A stretch of DNA of 64,000 bases from Pseudomonas maumuensis (GTDB lineage: Bacteria; Pseudomonadota; Gammaproteobacteria; Pseudomonadales; Pseudomonadaceae): assembly GCF_019139675.1 (NCBI RefSeq), contig NZ_CP077077.1:3596001-3660000 (forward strand). The letters are read 5' to 3'. The translations under genes were made by a program, and so were the position numbers. Below the pieces are notes generated by a model. That model was given only the letters and a program-made list of their open reading frames with translations. It did no database searches and was not told where the DNA came from. Below, one piece after another: positions 8,501-16,816 of the stretch; position 1 is the stretch's first letter; each line of letters opens with the position of its first letter.

Positions 8501-8851
8501 CTACAGGCAGGTGGCGGCTGCCGCGCGCCGGCGCAGGGCCATGCCGTCGTTCTTCTGCGCGTAGTAGTCCACCCGCGTGCCGCCGGCCTGGGCGTAGACG
8601 TCGACGAACGACTCGGCTTCACGGGTATAAACCGTGAAACCGCCTTGCTTACGGGCCTCCAGGTAGCCGCTGGCGTCGACCCCGAAGGTGTTCTCTTCCT
8701 GCCAGCTGAACTGAATGCACTGGGCCACCAGATCCGGTGTCTTGTGCGAATCCAACTGCGCGGTGGGTGCGCCGCCGCGCGCCGCTTCCATGGTCGACGA
8801 TGCACAGCCCGCCAGCAGCAGCGCCACGGTGATCGGCAGAATTGCTCGCAT
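8501..8851 (-). CDS. Small predicted lipoprotein of unknown function
   Basis: A 116-residue protein with a lipoprotein signal peptide: MRAILPITVALLLAGCAS, lipobox LAGC with Cys16. The mature part contains QFSWQEENTFGVDASGYL and FTVYTREAESFVDVYAQAGGTRVDYYAQ, which look like a small beta-rich domain. It carries no domain I recognise. It is convergent with the Lrp gene and divergent from the His/Asp-rich lipoprotein gene at 9030. Confidence 0.7.
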   Translation of the reverse strand: MRAILPITVALLLAGCASSTMEAARGGAPTAQLDSHKTPDLVAQCIQFSWQEENTFGVDASGYLEARKQGGFTVYTREAESFVDVYAQAGGTRVDYYAQKNDGMALRRRAAAATCL

Positions 8852-9029
8852 GTTCCATCCTCGGGACAAAAAAAAGAAGGTGACTCTAGCATTGCCCAGG
8901 CACCAGGTGAATCGCCGTCGCCGTTCATCGCCGCCGCAATAAAATCTTGCGCGACAAAGAACCAAATCGATCGCCTCGTGTCTCAGGAGGTACCGCGTAA
9001 ACCCTTGCGGATCAAGGACCTATAACGTG

Positions 9030-9209
9030 ATGAAACGCCTTGCAAGCCTTTCCATGGTCGCCACCCTGCTGCTGCTCGGCGGCTGCTACAGCAACCATTA
9101 CCACGACGATGACGATGGCTGGCGCGACCGTGATCGTGGCCACCGTCACCACCATCGCCATGACCGCGACGATGACGACCGCCAGTACCGTGACCGCTAC
9201 TACCGCTGA
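9030..9209 (+). CDS. Tiny His/Asp-rich lipoprotein
   Basis: A 59-residue protein. MKRLASLSMVATLLLLGGC is a lipoprotein signal peptide with lipobox LGGC, so the mature form is only about 40 residues. It is almost entirely His, Asp and Arg (HYHDDDD, HRHHHRHDRDDDD, RQYRDRYYR). Such composition suggests metal-ion or polyanion binding at the outer membrane, but this is inference. The ATG at 9030 directly follows an in-frame GTG at 9027. The glycine-zipper gene follows 73 bases downstream on the same strand and may be co-transcribed. Confidence 0.7.
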   Translation: MKRLASLSMVATLLLLGGCYSNHYHDDDDGWRDRDRGHRHHHRHDRDDDDRQYRDRYYR

Positions 9210-9282
9210 AGCGTCCTTGCAACCCTGACTCGCCGCGAACGCGCGGCAATCTACCCCTGATGACTCCCCTGAGGTTCATAAC

Positions 9283-9663
9283 ATGCGTCTGACTCTGCCT
9301 TCCCTCGCCCTCGGCCTGCTGCTCTGCCAGGGTGCTTTCGCCGGTGACGGCACCGCGGCCATCGGCGGCGGCCTGGGTGGCGCCCTCGGCAATGTCGTGG
9401 GCAAACAGATCGGCGGCAGCACCGGTGCGGCCATCGGCGCCGGCCTCGGTGGCGCGGCCGGTAGCGCGGTGGGCGCGCGCAAGGGCAACCGTACCGAAGC
9501 GGCCATCGGCGGCGGCCTGGGCTCGGCAGGCGGTTCGCTGATCGGCGGCAAGCTCGGCGGCTCCAACGGTTCGACCATCGGTGCTGGCCTGGGCGGCGCG
9601 GCCGGTGGCGCCATCGGCAACCACATGGGCGACAACAACCGCAAGCACAAGCGTCGTCACTGA
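9283..9663 (+). CDS. Glycine-zipper domain envelope protein
   Basis: A 126-residue exported protein with a signal peptide (MRLTLPSLALGLLLCQGAFA, cleavage near 20). The mature chain is made of glycine-zipper repeats, for example AAIGGGLGGALGNVVGKQIGG, then GAAIGAGLGGAAGSAVGARKG and two similar units up to about residue 115. The tail is basic (NNRKHKRRH). Glycine-zipper helices pack in membranes; related proteins are SlyB/OsmB/RcnB-neighbour-like envelope-stress proteins. No lipobox is seen. It is followed by a REP pair. Confidence 0.8.
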   Translation: MRLTLPSLALGLLLCQGAFAGDGTAAIGGGLGGALGNVVGKQIGGSTGAAIGAGLGGAAGSAVGARKGNRTEAAIGGGLGSAGGSLIGGKLGGSNGSTIGAGLGGAAGGAIGNHMGDNNRKHKRRH

Positions 9664-9685
9664 TTCCCCCGTGCTCCCGTAACAG

Positions 9686-9758
9686 CGGGCTTGCCCCGCG
9701 ATAGTGCCCGAACAGGTGCCTTGCACACCTGAGCCGACGCCATCGCGGGGCAAGCCCG
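9686..9758. repeat. REP-type inverted pair (BIME-like) 1
   Basis: CGGGCTTGCCCCGCGAT at 9686-9702 is exactly inverted at 9742-9758, with a 39-base spacer. The same core recurs at 27124-27192. It fits the chromosomal REP elements of Pseudomonas, which are intergenic and may act in transcript stability or termination. It lies between the glycine-zipper gene and the SLC13 carrier gene. Confidence 0.75.
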
Positions 9759-9882
9759 TTGTGCGTATTGTCCGACGCCTCCCGGCAAAACATTGCAGCA
9801 CGTCAACGACGCCATCGCGTCAAGCTGCCACACTAGGGCCATCGCCTTTCGTGCCCCTGATGTGAAGGAACACCCCCTCCCC

Positions 9883-11712
9883 ATGAACCATGAGCTGCTC
9901 TGGGTCCTTGGCCTGCTCGCCGTCGTCGTCGTCCTGTTCATCCTCAATCGCCCGCGTATGGACGTGGTCGCCCTGCTGGTGATCGTCGCCCTGCCGCTGT
10001 CGGGCATCCTCACCGTGGAGCAGGCCATGGCCGGCTTCAGCGACCCCAACGTGGTACTGATCGCCGCCCTGTTCGTGATCGGCGAAGGGCTGGTGCGCAC
10101 CGGTATCGCCTATCGCATCGGCGAATGGATGAGCGAACGCGCCGGCAACAGCGAAGCGCGCCTGCTGGTGCTGCTGATGGTGGCCGTGGCCGGCCTGGGC
10201 TCGGTGATGAGTTCCACCGGTGTGGTGGCGATTTTCATCCCGGTGGTGTTGAGTATTGCCACGCGCCTGCAGCTTTCGCCCAGCCGGCTGATGATGCCGT
10301 TGAGCTTCGCCGGCCTGATCAGCGGCATGCTGAGCCTGGTAGCGACACCGCCGAATGTGGTGGTGCATAGCGAACTGGTGCGCCACGGCGAGAGCGGCTT
10401 CGGCTTCTTCAGTTTCACCCCCTTCGGCCTGGTGGTGCTGGTGCTCGGCATCGGCTACATGCTGCTGACCCGCCACTGGCTCAACGGCGAGGTGCGCAAG
10501 GATGGTCGGATCGAGAGCCGCCGCACCTTGCTCGACCTGGTGCTGGACTACAAACTCAATGGCCGCGAGCGGCGCTTGCGCATCCGTCCCCATTCGCCAC
10601 TGATCGGTCACACCCTTGGCGAGCTGGAGCTGCGCACCCGCCACGGCGCCAACGTGATCGGCATCGAGCGTCAACACAAGTTCACCACCCGAGTGATCGG
10701 CGCCGACTCGGGTACCCTGCTGCTGCAGGGCGACGTGCTGTTGCTCGATCTGTTCGCCAACCGCGACGACCTGCGCAGTCTTTGCCAGGCCATGCTGCTC
10801 GAACCTCTGCACTTCAAGGCCGCCTACTTCATCGACCAGTCCCAGGAGCTGGGCATGGCGGAAATTTCGCTGCCCCCCGGTTCGCAGCTGATCGGCAAGA
10901 GCATCCTCGAACTGGCCTTCCGTACCCGCTACGACCTCAACGTGGTCGGCCTGCGCCGTGACCAGCAAGGCATCGAGGGGCAACTGGTGGAAGAAAAACT
11001 GCGCCTGGGCGACACCCTGCTGGTGGTCGGACCGTGGAAGGCGGTGCGCCAGTTGCAAAGCAAGCCGCGCGACTTCCTGGTGCTGAGCCTGCCGGCGGAA
11101 GTCGACCAGGTGGCGCCGGCGCGGGCCCGGGCACCTTACGCGCTGATCAGCCTGGCGGTGATGGTCGGGCTGATGGTCAGCGGCCTGGTCCCCAACGTCA
11201 TCGCCGCGCTGATCGGCTGCCTGTTGATGGGTGCAGGACGCTGCATCGACATGAACAGCGCCTACCGCGCGATCCACTGGCAGAGCCTGGTGCTGATCGT
11301 CGGCATGCTGCCCTTTGCCCTGGCCCTGCAAAAGACCGGCGGCATCGACCTGGCCGTCGCTGCGCTGGTCGGTGCGCTCGGCGACGCCGGCCCCAGGGTG
11401 ATCCTCGGCTGCCTGTTCGCCGTCACGGCACTGATCGGGCTGTTCATCTCCAATACCGCGACCGCGGTGCTGATGGCCCCGGTGGCGGTGAGCACCGCGC
11501 AGCAGCTGGGCATGTCGCCCTACCCGTTCGCCATGACCGTGGCCCTGGCGGCGTCGGCGGCGTTCATGACGCCGGTGTCGTCGCCGGTCAACACCCTGGT
11601 GCTGGGGCCCGGTCAGTACCGCTTCGCCGACTTCGTCAAAATCGGCGTGCCGTTCACCTTGCTGGTGATGCTGGTGACCGTGCTGATGGTGCCGTGGGTG
11701 TTCGGGCTGTAG
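9883..11712 (+). CDS. SLC13-family permease with two TrkA-C (RCK_C) domains
   Basis: A 609-residue inner-membrane carrier of the DASS/SLC13 type (sodium-coupled di/tricarboxylate or sulfate). About five helices come first, including [21 protein letters not shown], which is like the SNT motif region. Two TrkA-C domains follow at about 215-285 and 300-375 ([20 protein letters not shown] and [20 protein letters not shown]). The second transport half contains the conserved [15 protein letters not shown] and [13 protein letters not shown] 9883 has AAGGA upstream; an in-frame extension to 9793 would run into the REP unit. The ligand is not readable; TrkA-C domains suggest gating by a small cytosolic ligand. 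Confidence 0.85.
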   Translation: MNHELLWVLGLLAVVVVLFILNRPRMDVVALLVIVALPLSGILTVEQAMAGFSDPNVVLIAALFVIGEGLVRTGIAYRIGEWMSERAGNSEARLLVLLMVAVAGLGSVMSSTGVVAIFIPVVLSIATRLQLSPSRLMMPLSFAGLISGMLSLVATPPNVVVHSELVRHGESGFGFFSFTPFGLVVLVLGIGYMLLTRHWLNGEVRKDGRIESRRTLLDLVLDYKLNGRERRLRIRPHSPLIGHTLGELELRTRHGANVIGIERQHKFTTRVIGADSGTLLLQGDVLLLDLFANRDDLRSLCQAMLLEPLHFKAAYFIDQSQELGMAEISLPPGSQLIGKSILELAFRTRYDLNVVGLRRDQQGIEGQLVEEKLRLGDTLLVVGPWKAVRQLQSKPRDFLVLSLPAEVDQVAPARARAPYALISLAVMVGLMVSGLVPNVIAALIGCLLMGAGRCIDMNSAYRAIHWQSLVLIVGMLPFALALQKTGGIDLAVAALVGALGDAGPRVILGCLFAVTALIGLFISNTATAVLMAPVAVSTAQQLGMSPYPFAMTVALAASAAFMTPVSSPVNTLVLGPGQYRFADFVKIGVPFTLLVMLVTVLMVPWVFGL

Positions 11713-11842
11713 TCGTCGGCACGATCCGGGCGGTTCGCAGCGAATTGACATCAATTGACCACTTGAAAGACACTGACACGACATCGTCCCAGGTGCCCAC
11801 AGCCGTTTTCCTGGATTCTGTTTTCGCTTGCCGGTCGAGCCC

Positions 11843-13246
11843 ATGGTGTCTCCAGTCCCGTCGCGCCTGCTGCCCCCCCTGATCCTGTTCGGCTTGACCC
11901 TGGCGCTGACCCTGGGCGGCATTCTCGCCCGCCCGATCGAATCACTGTCGCTGTTCTGGCCGGTGAACGCGGTGCTCGCCGGCGTACTGCTGCGCAACCC
12001 ACGCCAGGCCACCCCTGGCGGCTTCGCCCTGGTCTACCTGGCCATGATCGGCGCCGACCTGGCCTGTGGCAGCGCCTGGCGCCCGGCCTTGTGGTTCAAC
12101 CTGTGCAACCTCGGCGCCATCGTCACCATCTGGTACCTGATGGCCCGGCTGCCGCGCGTGCATCGTCGCCTGCGCACCCCGCACGGCACCCTGTGCCTGT
12201 TCGGCGCCTGCGCCGTCGGCGCGATGGTCGCCGCAAGCCTGGCCTGCGTGATGGCCGCGCCCTGGTTCGAACAATCACTGCGCGCCACCTGGCTGGCCTG
12301 GTTCAGCGAACAGTTCTCCACCAGCGTGTTGGTCCTGCCGGTGCTGCTCACCGCGCCCTCGCCCCGGGCCCTGACCCGCCCCGGTAGTGCCAGCCAGCCA
12401 GTACGCCTGGCGCCGCTGCTGGTGCTGCTGGCTTCGTTGAGCGTCAGCATCCTCTTCGGTGGGCCCGGCGCCATCGCCTTCCCGATTGCCGCGCTGCTGT
12501 GGTGCGCGCTCAGCTACTCGCCCTTTCTCGTCTCGCTGCTGGCCCTCTGCGCGGGCAGCACGTTGATCGTCGCGGTGGCGCAGAACCTGATGCACTTCAA
12601 CATCCCGCAGAGCGAATCAGGGGTCACCACCTTGATGTCGGCGCGCCTGGGCATCGCCATGCTGGTGCTCGGCCCGCTGGTGCTGGCCTGCGTCAGCAGC
12701 GCCAACCGCAGCCTGATGGCGCGCCTGGCGCACCAGGCGACCATCGACCACCTGACCGGCACCCTCAGCCGCAGCGCGTTCATCCGCCGCGCCCACGCCT
12801 TGCTCGACAACCGCCAGCAAGCGCCGCTGACCTTGATGATGCTCGACATCGACCACTTCAAGACCATCAACGACCAGCATGGCCACGCGATCGGCGACCA
12901 GGTGCTGCGCCAATTCGCCATGACCCTGCAGGATCAGTTGCACGACGGTGAGCTGTTCGCCCGCCTGGGTGGCGAGGAGTTCGTCATCGTCGTGCCGGGG
13001 TTGGCGCCGGAGCTGGCCAGGTTCACCGCAGAACGCCTGCGCCGGGCGGTGCAGGACCAACACATCGCGCAGGCCGGGCAGCCGCTGCGGATCACCGTGA
13101 GCATCGGCGTCAGCGGCTGCGCCGCCGACACCCCGGCGCCCAGCCTCGACGAGCTGCTGGCCAGCGCCGACCAGGCGCTCTACCGGGCCAAGGCCCAGGG
13201 CCGCAACCGCGTCGAACAGGCCGAGGGGCAGCGCCAGGTCATGTGA
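11843..13246 (+). CDS. Membrane diguanylate cyclase (MASE1-like sensor + GGDEF)
   Basis: A 467-residue protein. The first about 290 residues form eight to ten hydrophobic helices with the look of a MASE1 sensor (ESLSLFWPVNAVLAGVLLRNP near 33-53). A GGDEF domain follows at about 300-460, with the intact active site GGEEF at 376-380 and the Mg-binding DIDHFKTIND at 335-344. The allosteric I-site RxxD is absent (HDGE occupies its place), so product inhibition may be weak. The protein should make c-di-GMP from GTP. Its stop is one base from the convergent TSUP gene's stop. The ATG at 11843 is preferred to an upstream TTG at 11828. Confidence 0.85.
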   Translation: MVSPVPSRLLPPLILFGLTLALTLGGILARPIESLSLFWPVNAVLAGVLLRNPRQATPGGFALVYLAMIGADLACGSAWRPALWFNLCNLGAIVTIWYLMARLPRVHRRLRTPHGTLCLFGACAVGAMVAASLACVMAAPWFEQSLRATWLAWFSEQFSTSVLVLPVLLTAPSPRALTRPGSASQPVRLAPLLVLLASLSVSILFGGPGAIAFPIAALLWCALSYSPFLVSLLALCAGSTLIVAVAQNLMHFNIPQSESGVTTLMSARLGIAMLVLGPLVLACVSSANRSLMARLAHQATIDHLTGTLSRSAFIRRAHALLDNRQQAPLTLMMLDIDHFKTINDQHGHAIGDQVLRQFAMTLQDQLHDGELFARLGGEEFVIVVPGLAPELARFTAERLRRAVQDQHIAQAGQPLRITVSIGVSGCAADTPAPSLDELLASADQALYRAKAQGRNRVEQAEGQRQVM

Positions 13247-13247
13247 G

Positions 13248-14009
13248 TCAAGTGGCCAGCAGGTCCCAGCTCAGCTTGGCGATCAGCACACACAGCAACA
13301 CCAGGAACAGCCCCCGCACGAAACCCACGCCCTTGCGCACCGCCAGCCAGGTGCCGGTCAGCGCGCCGAGAATGTTGAACAGCGCCATCGGCAGCGCGAT
13401 GGCCCACAGCACATTGCCCGACGGGATGAAGAACACCAGTGCGGCCAGGTTGGTGGCGATGTTGACCAGCTTCGCCGAGGCCGAGGCATGCAGGAAGTCC
13501 AGGGCGAAGAAGCGGATGAACAGGAAGATCAGGAAACTCCCGGTGCCCGGCCCGAACAGCCCATCATAGAAGCCGATGGCGCCACCGATCAGCACCGCCA
13601 GGCACTGCTCCTTGCGGCCAATGCCCCGCGGTTTGTGCATGGTGCCGAAGTCCTTCTTGCAGAAGGTGTAGACGGCCATCAGCACGATCAGCACCAGCAC
13701 CAACGGGCGCATCACGCTCGCCGGCACCAACGACACGGTGGCCGCGCCGAAAAACGACATCACGAAGGCGCTCAGCGCCGCCGGCACGATCAACCCCCAG
13801 TCCAGCTTGACCTTGCGAATGAATGAACGCGCCGCGAACGTGGTGCCGCACACCGAGGCCAGCTTGTTGCTACCCAGCAGCGCCGCCGGCTGGGCATTGG
13901 GCAGCACATTGAACAGCGCCGGAATCTGGATCAGCCCGCCGCCGCCCACGGCAGCGTCGATCAGGCCAGCGGCGAAGGCAAACAGCGAAAGCAGGGCAAT
14001 ATCCATCAT
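13248..14009 (-). CDS. TSUP-family (TauE/SafE) anion exporter
   Basis: A 253-residue inner-membrane protein of the TauE/SafE family, whose members move sulfite, sulfoacetate or other organic anions. The duplicated motif is visible: GLIDAAVGGGGLIQIPAL near the N-terminus and GAIGFYDGLFGPGTGSFLIF around the middle. About eight hydrophobic helices are present. The start may be ATG 14009 or the adjacent ATG 14006. It is divergent from the LysR gene at 14112, which may regulate it (inference from position). Confidence 0.85.
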   Translation of the reverse strand: MMDIALLSLFAFAAGLIDAAVGGGGLIQIPALFNVLPNAQPAALLGSNKLASVCGTTFAARSFIRKVKLDWGLIVPAALSAFVMSFFGAATVSLVPASVMRPLVLVLIVLMAVYTFCKKDFGTMHKPRGIGRKEQCLAVLIGGAIGFYDGLFGPGTGSFLIFLFIRFFALDFLHASASAKLVNIATNLAALVFFIPSGNVLWAIALPMALFNILGALTGTWLAVRKGVGFVRGLFLVLLCVLIAKLSWDLLAT

Positions 14010-14081
14010 CTCGAGGGTCCAGGCGGCACAAAACAGGCTGTCAGACTAATCAAAGCGACGCGCTTGTGTTGAAATGCCATA

Positions 14082-14096
14082 TTGCAAAAACTGCAA
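14082..14096. promoter_or_regulatory. Candidate LysR operator
   Basis: TTGCA-AAAAC-TGCAA is a perfect interrupted dyad 15 bases upstream of the LysR start and about 75 bases from the divergent TSUP gene. It has the size and symmetry of a LysR-type recognition site. Short arms keep the confidence low. Confidence 0.4.
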
Positions 14097-14111
14097 CGAG
14101 GAGTCCCTCGC

Positions 14112-15029
14112 ATGGCCTTGGACATGCTGCGTGAAATTCAGGCGTTCGTCAGCGTTGCGCACAAGCGCAGCTTCGTCAGCGCCGCCCGTTCACTGGGTCG
14201 TTCGCCCAGCGCTGTGACACGTGCCGTGCAGGCTTTGGAAGATAACAGCGGCGCCAAGCTGTTCAACCGCAGCGCCAACGCCGTGTCATTGACCGAGGCC
14301 GGGGAGCGCCTGCTACCCCACGCCGAACGCTTGCTGGATGTGCAACGCGACGCTGCCGATGAGTTAGCCGCGCTGACTGGCGACGCCCAGGGCTGGATAC
14401 GCCTAGCCGCGCCCGAGGTGCTGGCCCAGCAGGTGCTGCCGGGGGTACTGGCAGCCTTCTCCCAGCGCCACCCCCGCGTCACCCTCGACGTGCAGTACAG
14501 CGACCAGGCCGTGGATCCGTTGCAGGGCAAACTGGATTTCGTGATCCGCGGTGCCTTCCCGCAGTCCAGCGAACTGATCGGCTACCCGCTGTGGCGTTAT
14601 CGCCGTCACCTGTACGCCAGCCCCCAGTACCTGGCGCAGGCCGGCATGCCCCAGGAGCTGGAGGACCTGGAACGGCATGCGCTGATCCTGCACACGGCGC
14701 CGCGCATTCTCAAGGCCTGGCATTTCAGCAAGGACGGGCGCATCTCCAGCCTGCGCCCACGCCCGCGCCTACGGCTGGGTTCTGGGGTGGCGGTACTGCA
14801 AAGCACCTTGGCGGGCGCGGGCATCGCGCGGTTGGCCGATTGGCTCGGGGAACCGCAGGTGCGTGCCGGGCACCTGGTGCGGGTGTGCCCCGATTACCAC
14901 CTGACATCCAGCAACGGGCACGACCCGCAAATGCATGCCGTCTACCCCGCCGGCGACCTGCCAGCAAGGGCTCGCGAGCTGCTGCAGGCCCTGCGCGAAG
15001 CCCGTCCGCACCCAGGGGAGCAGCCCTGA
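14112..15029 (+). CDS. LysR-family transcriptional regulator
   Basis: A 305-residue LysR regulator. The winged helix-turn-helix is at about 1-60 (IQAFVSVAHKRSFVSAARSLGRSPSAVTRAVQALE) and the periplasmic-binding-like effector domain at about 90-295. ATG 14112 has AGGAG about ten bases upstream. The effector domain resembles the CrgA-like branch, with DFVIRGAFPQSSELIGYPL. It is divergent from the TSUP exporter, its likely target. A terminator-like stem overlaps its stop codon. Confidence 0.9.
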   Translation: MALDMLREIQAFVSVAHKRSFVSAARSLGRSPSAVTRAVQALEDNSGAKLFNRSANAVSLTEAGERLLPHAERLLDVQRDAADELAALTGDAQGWIRLAAPEVLAQQVLPGVLAAFSQRHPRVTLDVQYSDQAVDPLQGKLDFVIRGAFPQSSELIGYPLWRYRRHLYASPQYLAQAGMPQELEDLERHALILHTAPRILKAWHFSKDGRISSLRPRPRLRLGSGVAVLQSTLAGAGIARLADWLGEPQVRAGHLVRVCPDYHLTSSNGHDPQMHAVYPAGDLPARARELLQALREARPHPGEQP

Positions 15030-15041
15030 GCAGGGCTGCTC
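15018..15041 (+). terminator. Terminator-like hairpin after the LysR gene
   Basis: GAGCAGCCCTG (15018-15028) pairs exactly with CAGGGCTGCTC (15031-15041) and is followed by AATTT. The left arm includes the LysR stop codon. The stem is strong, but the T tract is short. Confidence 0.6.
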
Positions 15042-15150
15042 AATTTATGCTCAATCTGGCAGAGAACCCATCAATACTGGCCTGTAGCGTTTTATCCACA
15101 GACCTACCCACGTTTTTTGTGGACAGTTTCCGCAAGCCTTGAAGGAAAAA

Positions 15151-15342
15151 TTACAACCGCAGCAAGGCCACGTTGGCCAGCTTGACCAACTCGATCCATT
15201 CGCTTGCGCTGATCACACCGGAACGCTCCAACTCTTCGGCACGGCGCAGTGCCTGATCGTAGTCCTCTTCGTGGAGGATGCCCTCGCCGAGAAAACGACC
15301 GCGCCACTCCAGCATTGCTGCAGTGCCTTTCTTGCATTCCAT
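15151..15342 (-). CDS. Small conserved-looking hypothetical protein
   Basis: A 63-residue acidic-helical protein (MECKKGTAAMLEWRGRFLGEG...), with a central EEDYDQALRRAEELERSG helix and a C-terminal WIELVKLANVALLRL helix. The regular heptad-like pattern and coding-like codon use support a real gene. An in-frame TTG at 15360 would add six residues; the ATG at 15342 is simpler. No signal peptide, membrane segment or known domain is visible. Confidence 0.55.
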   Translation of the reverse strand: MECKKGTAAMLEWRGRFLGEGILHEEDYDQALRRAEELERSGVISASEWIELVKLANVALLRL

Positions 15343-15548
15343 AGTGTGTATTGTCTCCAAGGCAAGTGAATGGCCCGTGTGCCCGGGCCCTGGGATTGGG
15401 GGCGCGAGATTACACGAGCGACTTGCACTTGAGAACGACTTGCAGCTACCGCTTGTCTAGACGACCGCGGCGTGGGGCGGGAAAACCTGAAGGGACGGGT
15501 CTGGCCCGCCATTGCGCCAGACGGGCCGAAACAGGCAAAAGAGGCGGC

Positions 15549-15632
15549 TCAGCTTGGCGGAATGGTGCCCAGCAGGCCAATCATGATAGTCAGCAGCAGA
15601 AAACCACCCAGAAACAGCGCGAGCTTGCCCAT
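15549..15632 (-). CDS. 27-residue membrane mini-protein
   Basis: A short open frame with ATG at 15632 and TGA at 15549-15551. The peptide begins MGKLALFLGGFLLL and continues through a Thr-Ile-Met-Ile-Gly stretch to the end LGTIPPS. Nearly the whole chain is one hydrophobic helix. A GAGG ribosome site lies five bases upstream of the ATG, unusually good for a spurious frame. The topology resembles small single-helix regulators of membrane complexes, but no partner gene is adjacent. It lies about 200 bases from its nearest neighbours on each side. Confidence 0.5.
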   Translation of the reverse strand: MGKLALFLGGFLLLTIMIGLLGTIPPS

Positions 15633-15826
15633 CGGAACCTCTACAGTGTGATGACATAACGGCGGGGCCGGCCGCTGCGGTCGTGCAGCGGGGCAGCCTG
15701 CCCAGCGCACCCCGAATTGGAAGGCTGGGCCTGGGCTTATTGTCCGGCGGCGGCTGATACGGTTACAGATGCAGGTTCGTGGAAAAAAAGCGGATCAGAT
15801 GGGCCCGCAAGCCCGAGAACGTTGCG

Positions 15827-16180
15827 CTACGCCAGCACGCGCAGCTTGGCCAGCGGCACCCAGCCGAGCTCGCCATTGCTCACCCGACGGCACCAGACCC
15901 AACCGTTCAAGGGACGCAAGCTATCGAGTTGCTGGCCGGGATCGACGTCCAGTTCATGGGCCGAGTAGGCCTCCAGCGCCCGGCCCCGCCCCACCCCGAG
16001 GCGCTCGATGAACTGGGCAGGCACCCAACCCGGCTCTTGGCCCTGGCAACTGCACAAGTACCAATCCTGCCATTGCTCGTCGCCCTCATAGCGCTGGCCG
16101 ATGTCCAACGGCGTGCCTCGGGCGAAGGTAATGGGCGCAGGGTATTCGCTGCGGTGTGTCTCGATCACGACGTACTTCAC
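15827..16180 (-). CDS. Protein with two SH3-like domains
   Basis: A 117-residue protein with two tandem SH3-like units: about 15-62 (GQRYEGDEQWQDWYLCSCQGQEPGWVPAQFIE) and 70-115 (AHELDVDPGQQLDSL...WCRRVSNGELGWVPLAKLRVL). The repeated GWVP at the end of each unit is the usual SH3_2-type ALYPF..GWVP ending. There is no signal peptide, so it is cytosolic. The ribosome site GGGAGAGG lies directly upstream of the ATG at 16180. Partner unknown. Confidence 0.75.
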   Translation of the reverse strand: MKYVVIETHRSEYPAPITFARGTPLDIGQRYEGDEQWQDWYLCSCQGQEPGWVPAQFIERLGVGRGRALEAYSAHELDVDPGQQLDSLRPLNGWVWCRRVSNGELGWVPLAKLRVLA

Positions 16181-16227
16181 ATGCCTCTCCCTGGCTGCGA
16201 AAAGCGTCGATGCTAGTCGAAGGTCGC

Positions 16228-16719
16228 CTACAGCACCATGACCATTTCATGCCAGGCCATGCCGCCATGGTCGGAAGCCGACGGGCGCACGTAGGCGTAG
16301 CCCATCTTCGCGTACAGCGCGACATGGCGCTCCTTGCACATCAGGTGGATGGTCGCCTTGCCGCGCTCGCGCATCTGCTCGACGAAACGCGCCATCAACC
16401 GGCTGGCATGGCCCAGGCCCTGATACGCAGGGTCGAGCACCACCGACATGATCACCACGTTGGGCGCATGTGGATCATGCCCGACCAACTCCTTGAAGGC
16501 CTCGTCCGACATCACCACGTCGTCGGCACAGCCACTGTTGATGAAGCCGATCACCTGGCTGTCGACCTCCAGCACCAGGAACCCCTCCGGGTACTGGGCG
16601 ATGCGCGTAGCGATCTTCTCTCGGGTGGCGGCTTCGTCGCCTTCGTAGGCGCAGGTTTCGATCTGATAGCAGCGGTCTACGTCGCTGGACGTGGCCTGAC
16701 GGAATATCGGTGTGCTCAT
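16228..16719 (-). CDS. GNAT-family N-acetyltransferase (arylalkylamine-type branch)
   Basis: A 163-residue GNAT enzyme. Motif A is seen as VVIMSVVLDPAYQGLGHASRLMARFVEQ, with QGLGHA at the pyrophosphate loop, and motif B as LMCKERHVALYAKMGYAYVRPS. The C-terminal HGGMAWHEMVMVL is typical of the arylalkylamine N-acetyltransferase-like branch. The substrate is unknown. It is followed downstream by the SH3-like gene on the same strand, 47 bases away. Confidence 0.85.
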   Translation of the reverse strand: MSTPIFRQATSSDVDRCYQIETCAYEGDEAATREKIATRIAQYPEGFLVLEVDSQVIGFINSGCADDVVMSDEAFKELVGHDPHAPNVVIMSVVLDPAYQGLGHASRLMARFVEQMRERGKATIHLMCKERHVALYAKMGYAYVRPSASDHGGMAWHEMVMVL

Positions 16720-16816
16720 GGGGTGGATCCGGATAGCGGGAACAGGGGCGCCATACTAGTGTGGCGTTTCACAAAACACGACCACGATTCGCAGCGGTTC
16801 GCGCCCCTGCCCTCAC

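Noticed and set aside
9820..12012. A 730-codon - strand frame opposite the SLC13 carrier
   Set aside because: Low-complexity His/Gln/Ala-rich translation; the + strand frame has clear transport helices and TrkA-C domains.
15549..15632. The mini-protein as KdpF
   Set aside because: KdpF is a similar-sized single helix, but no kdpABC genes are adjacent and the sequence has no specific KdpF match that I can defend, so no name was given.
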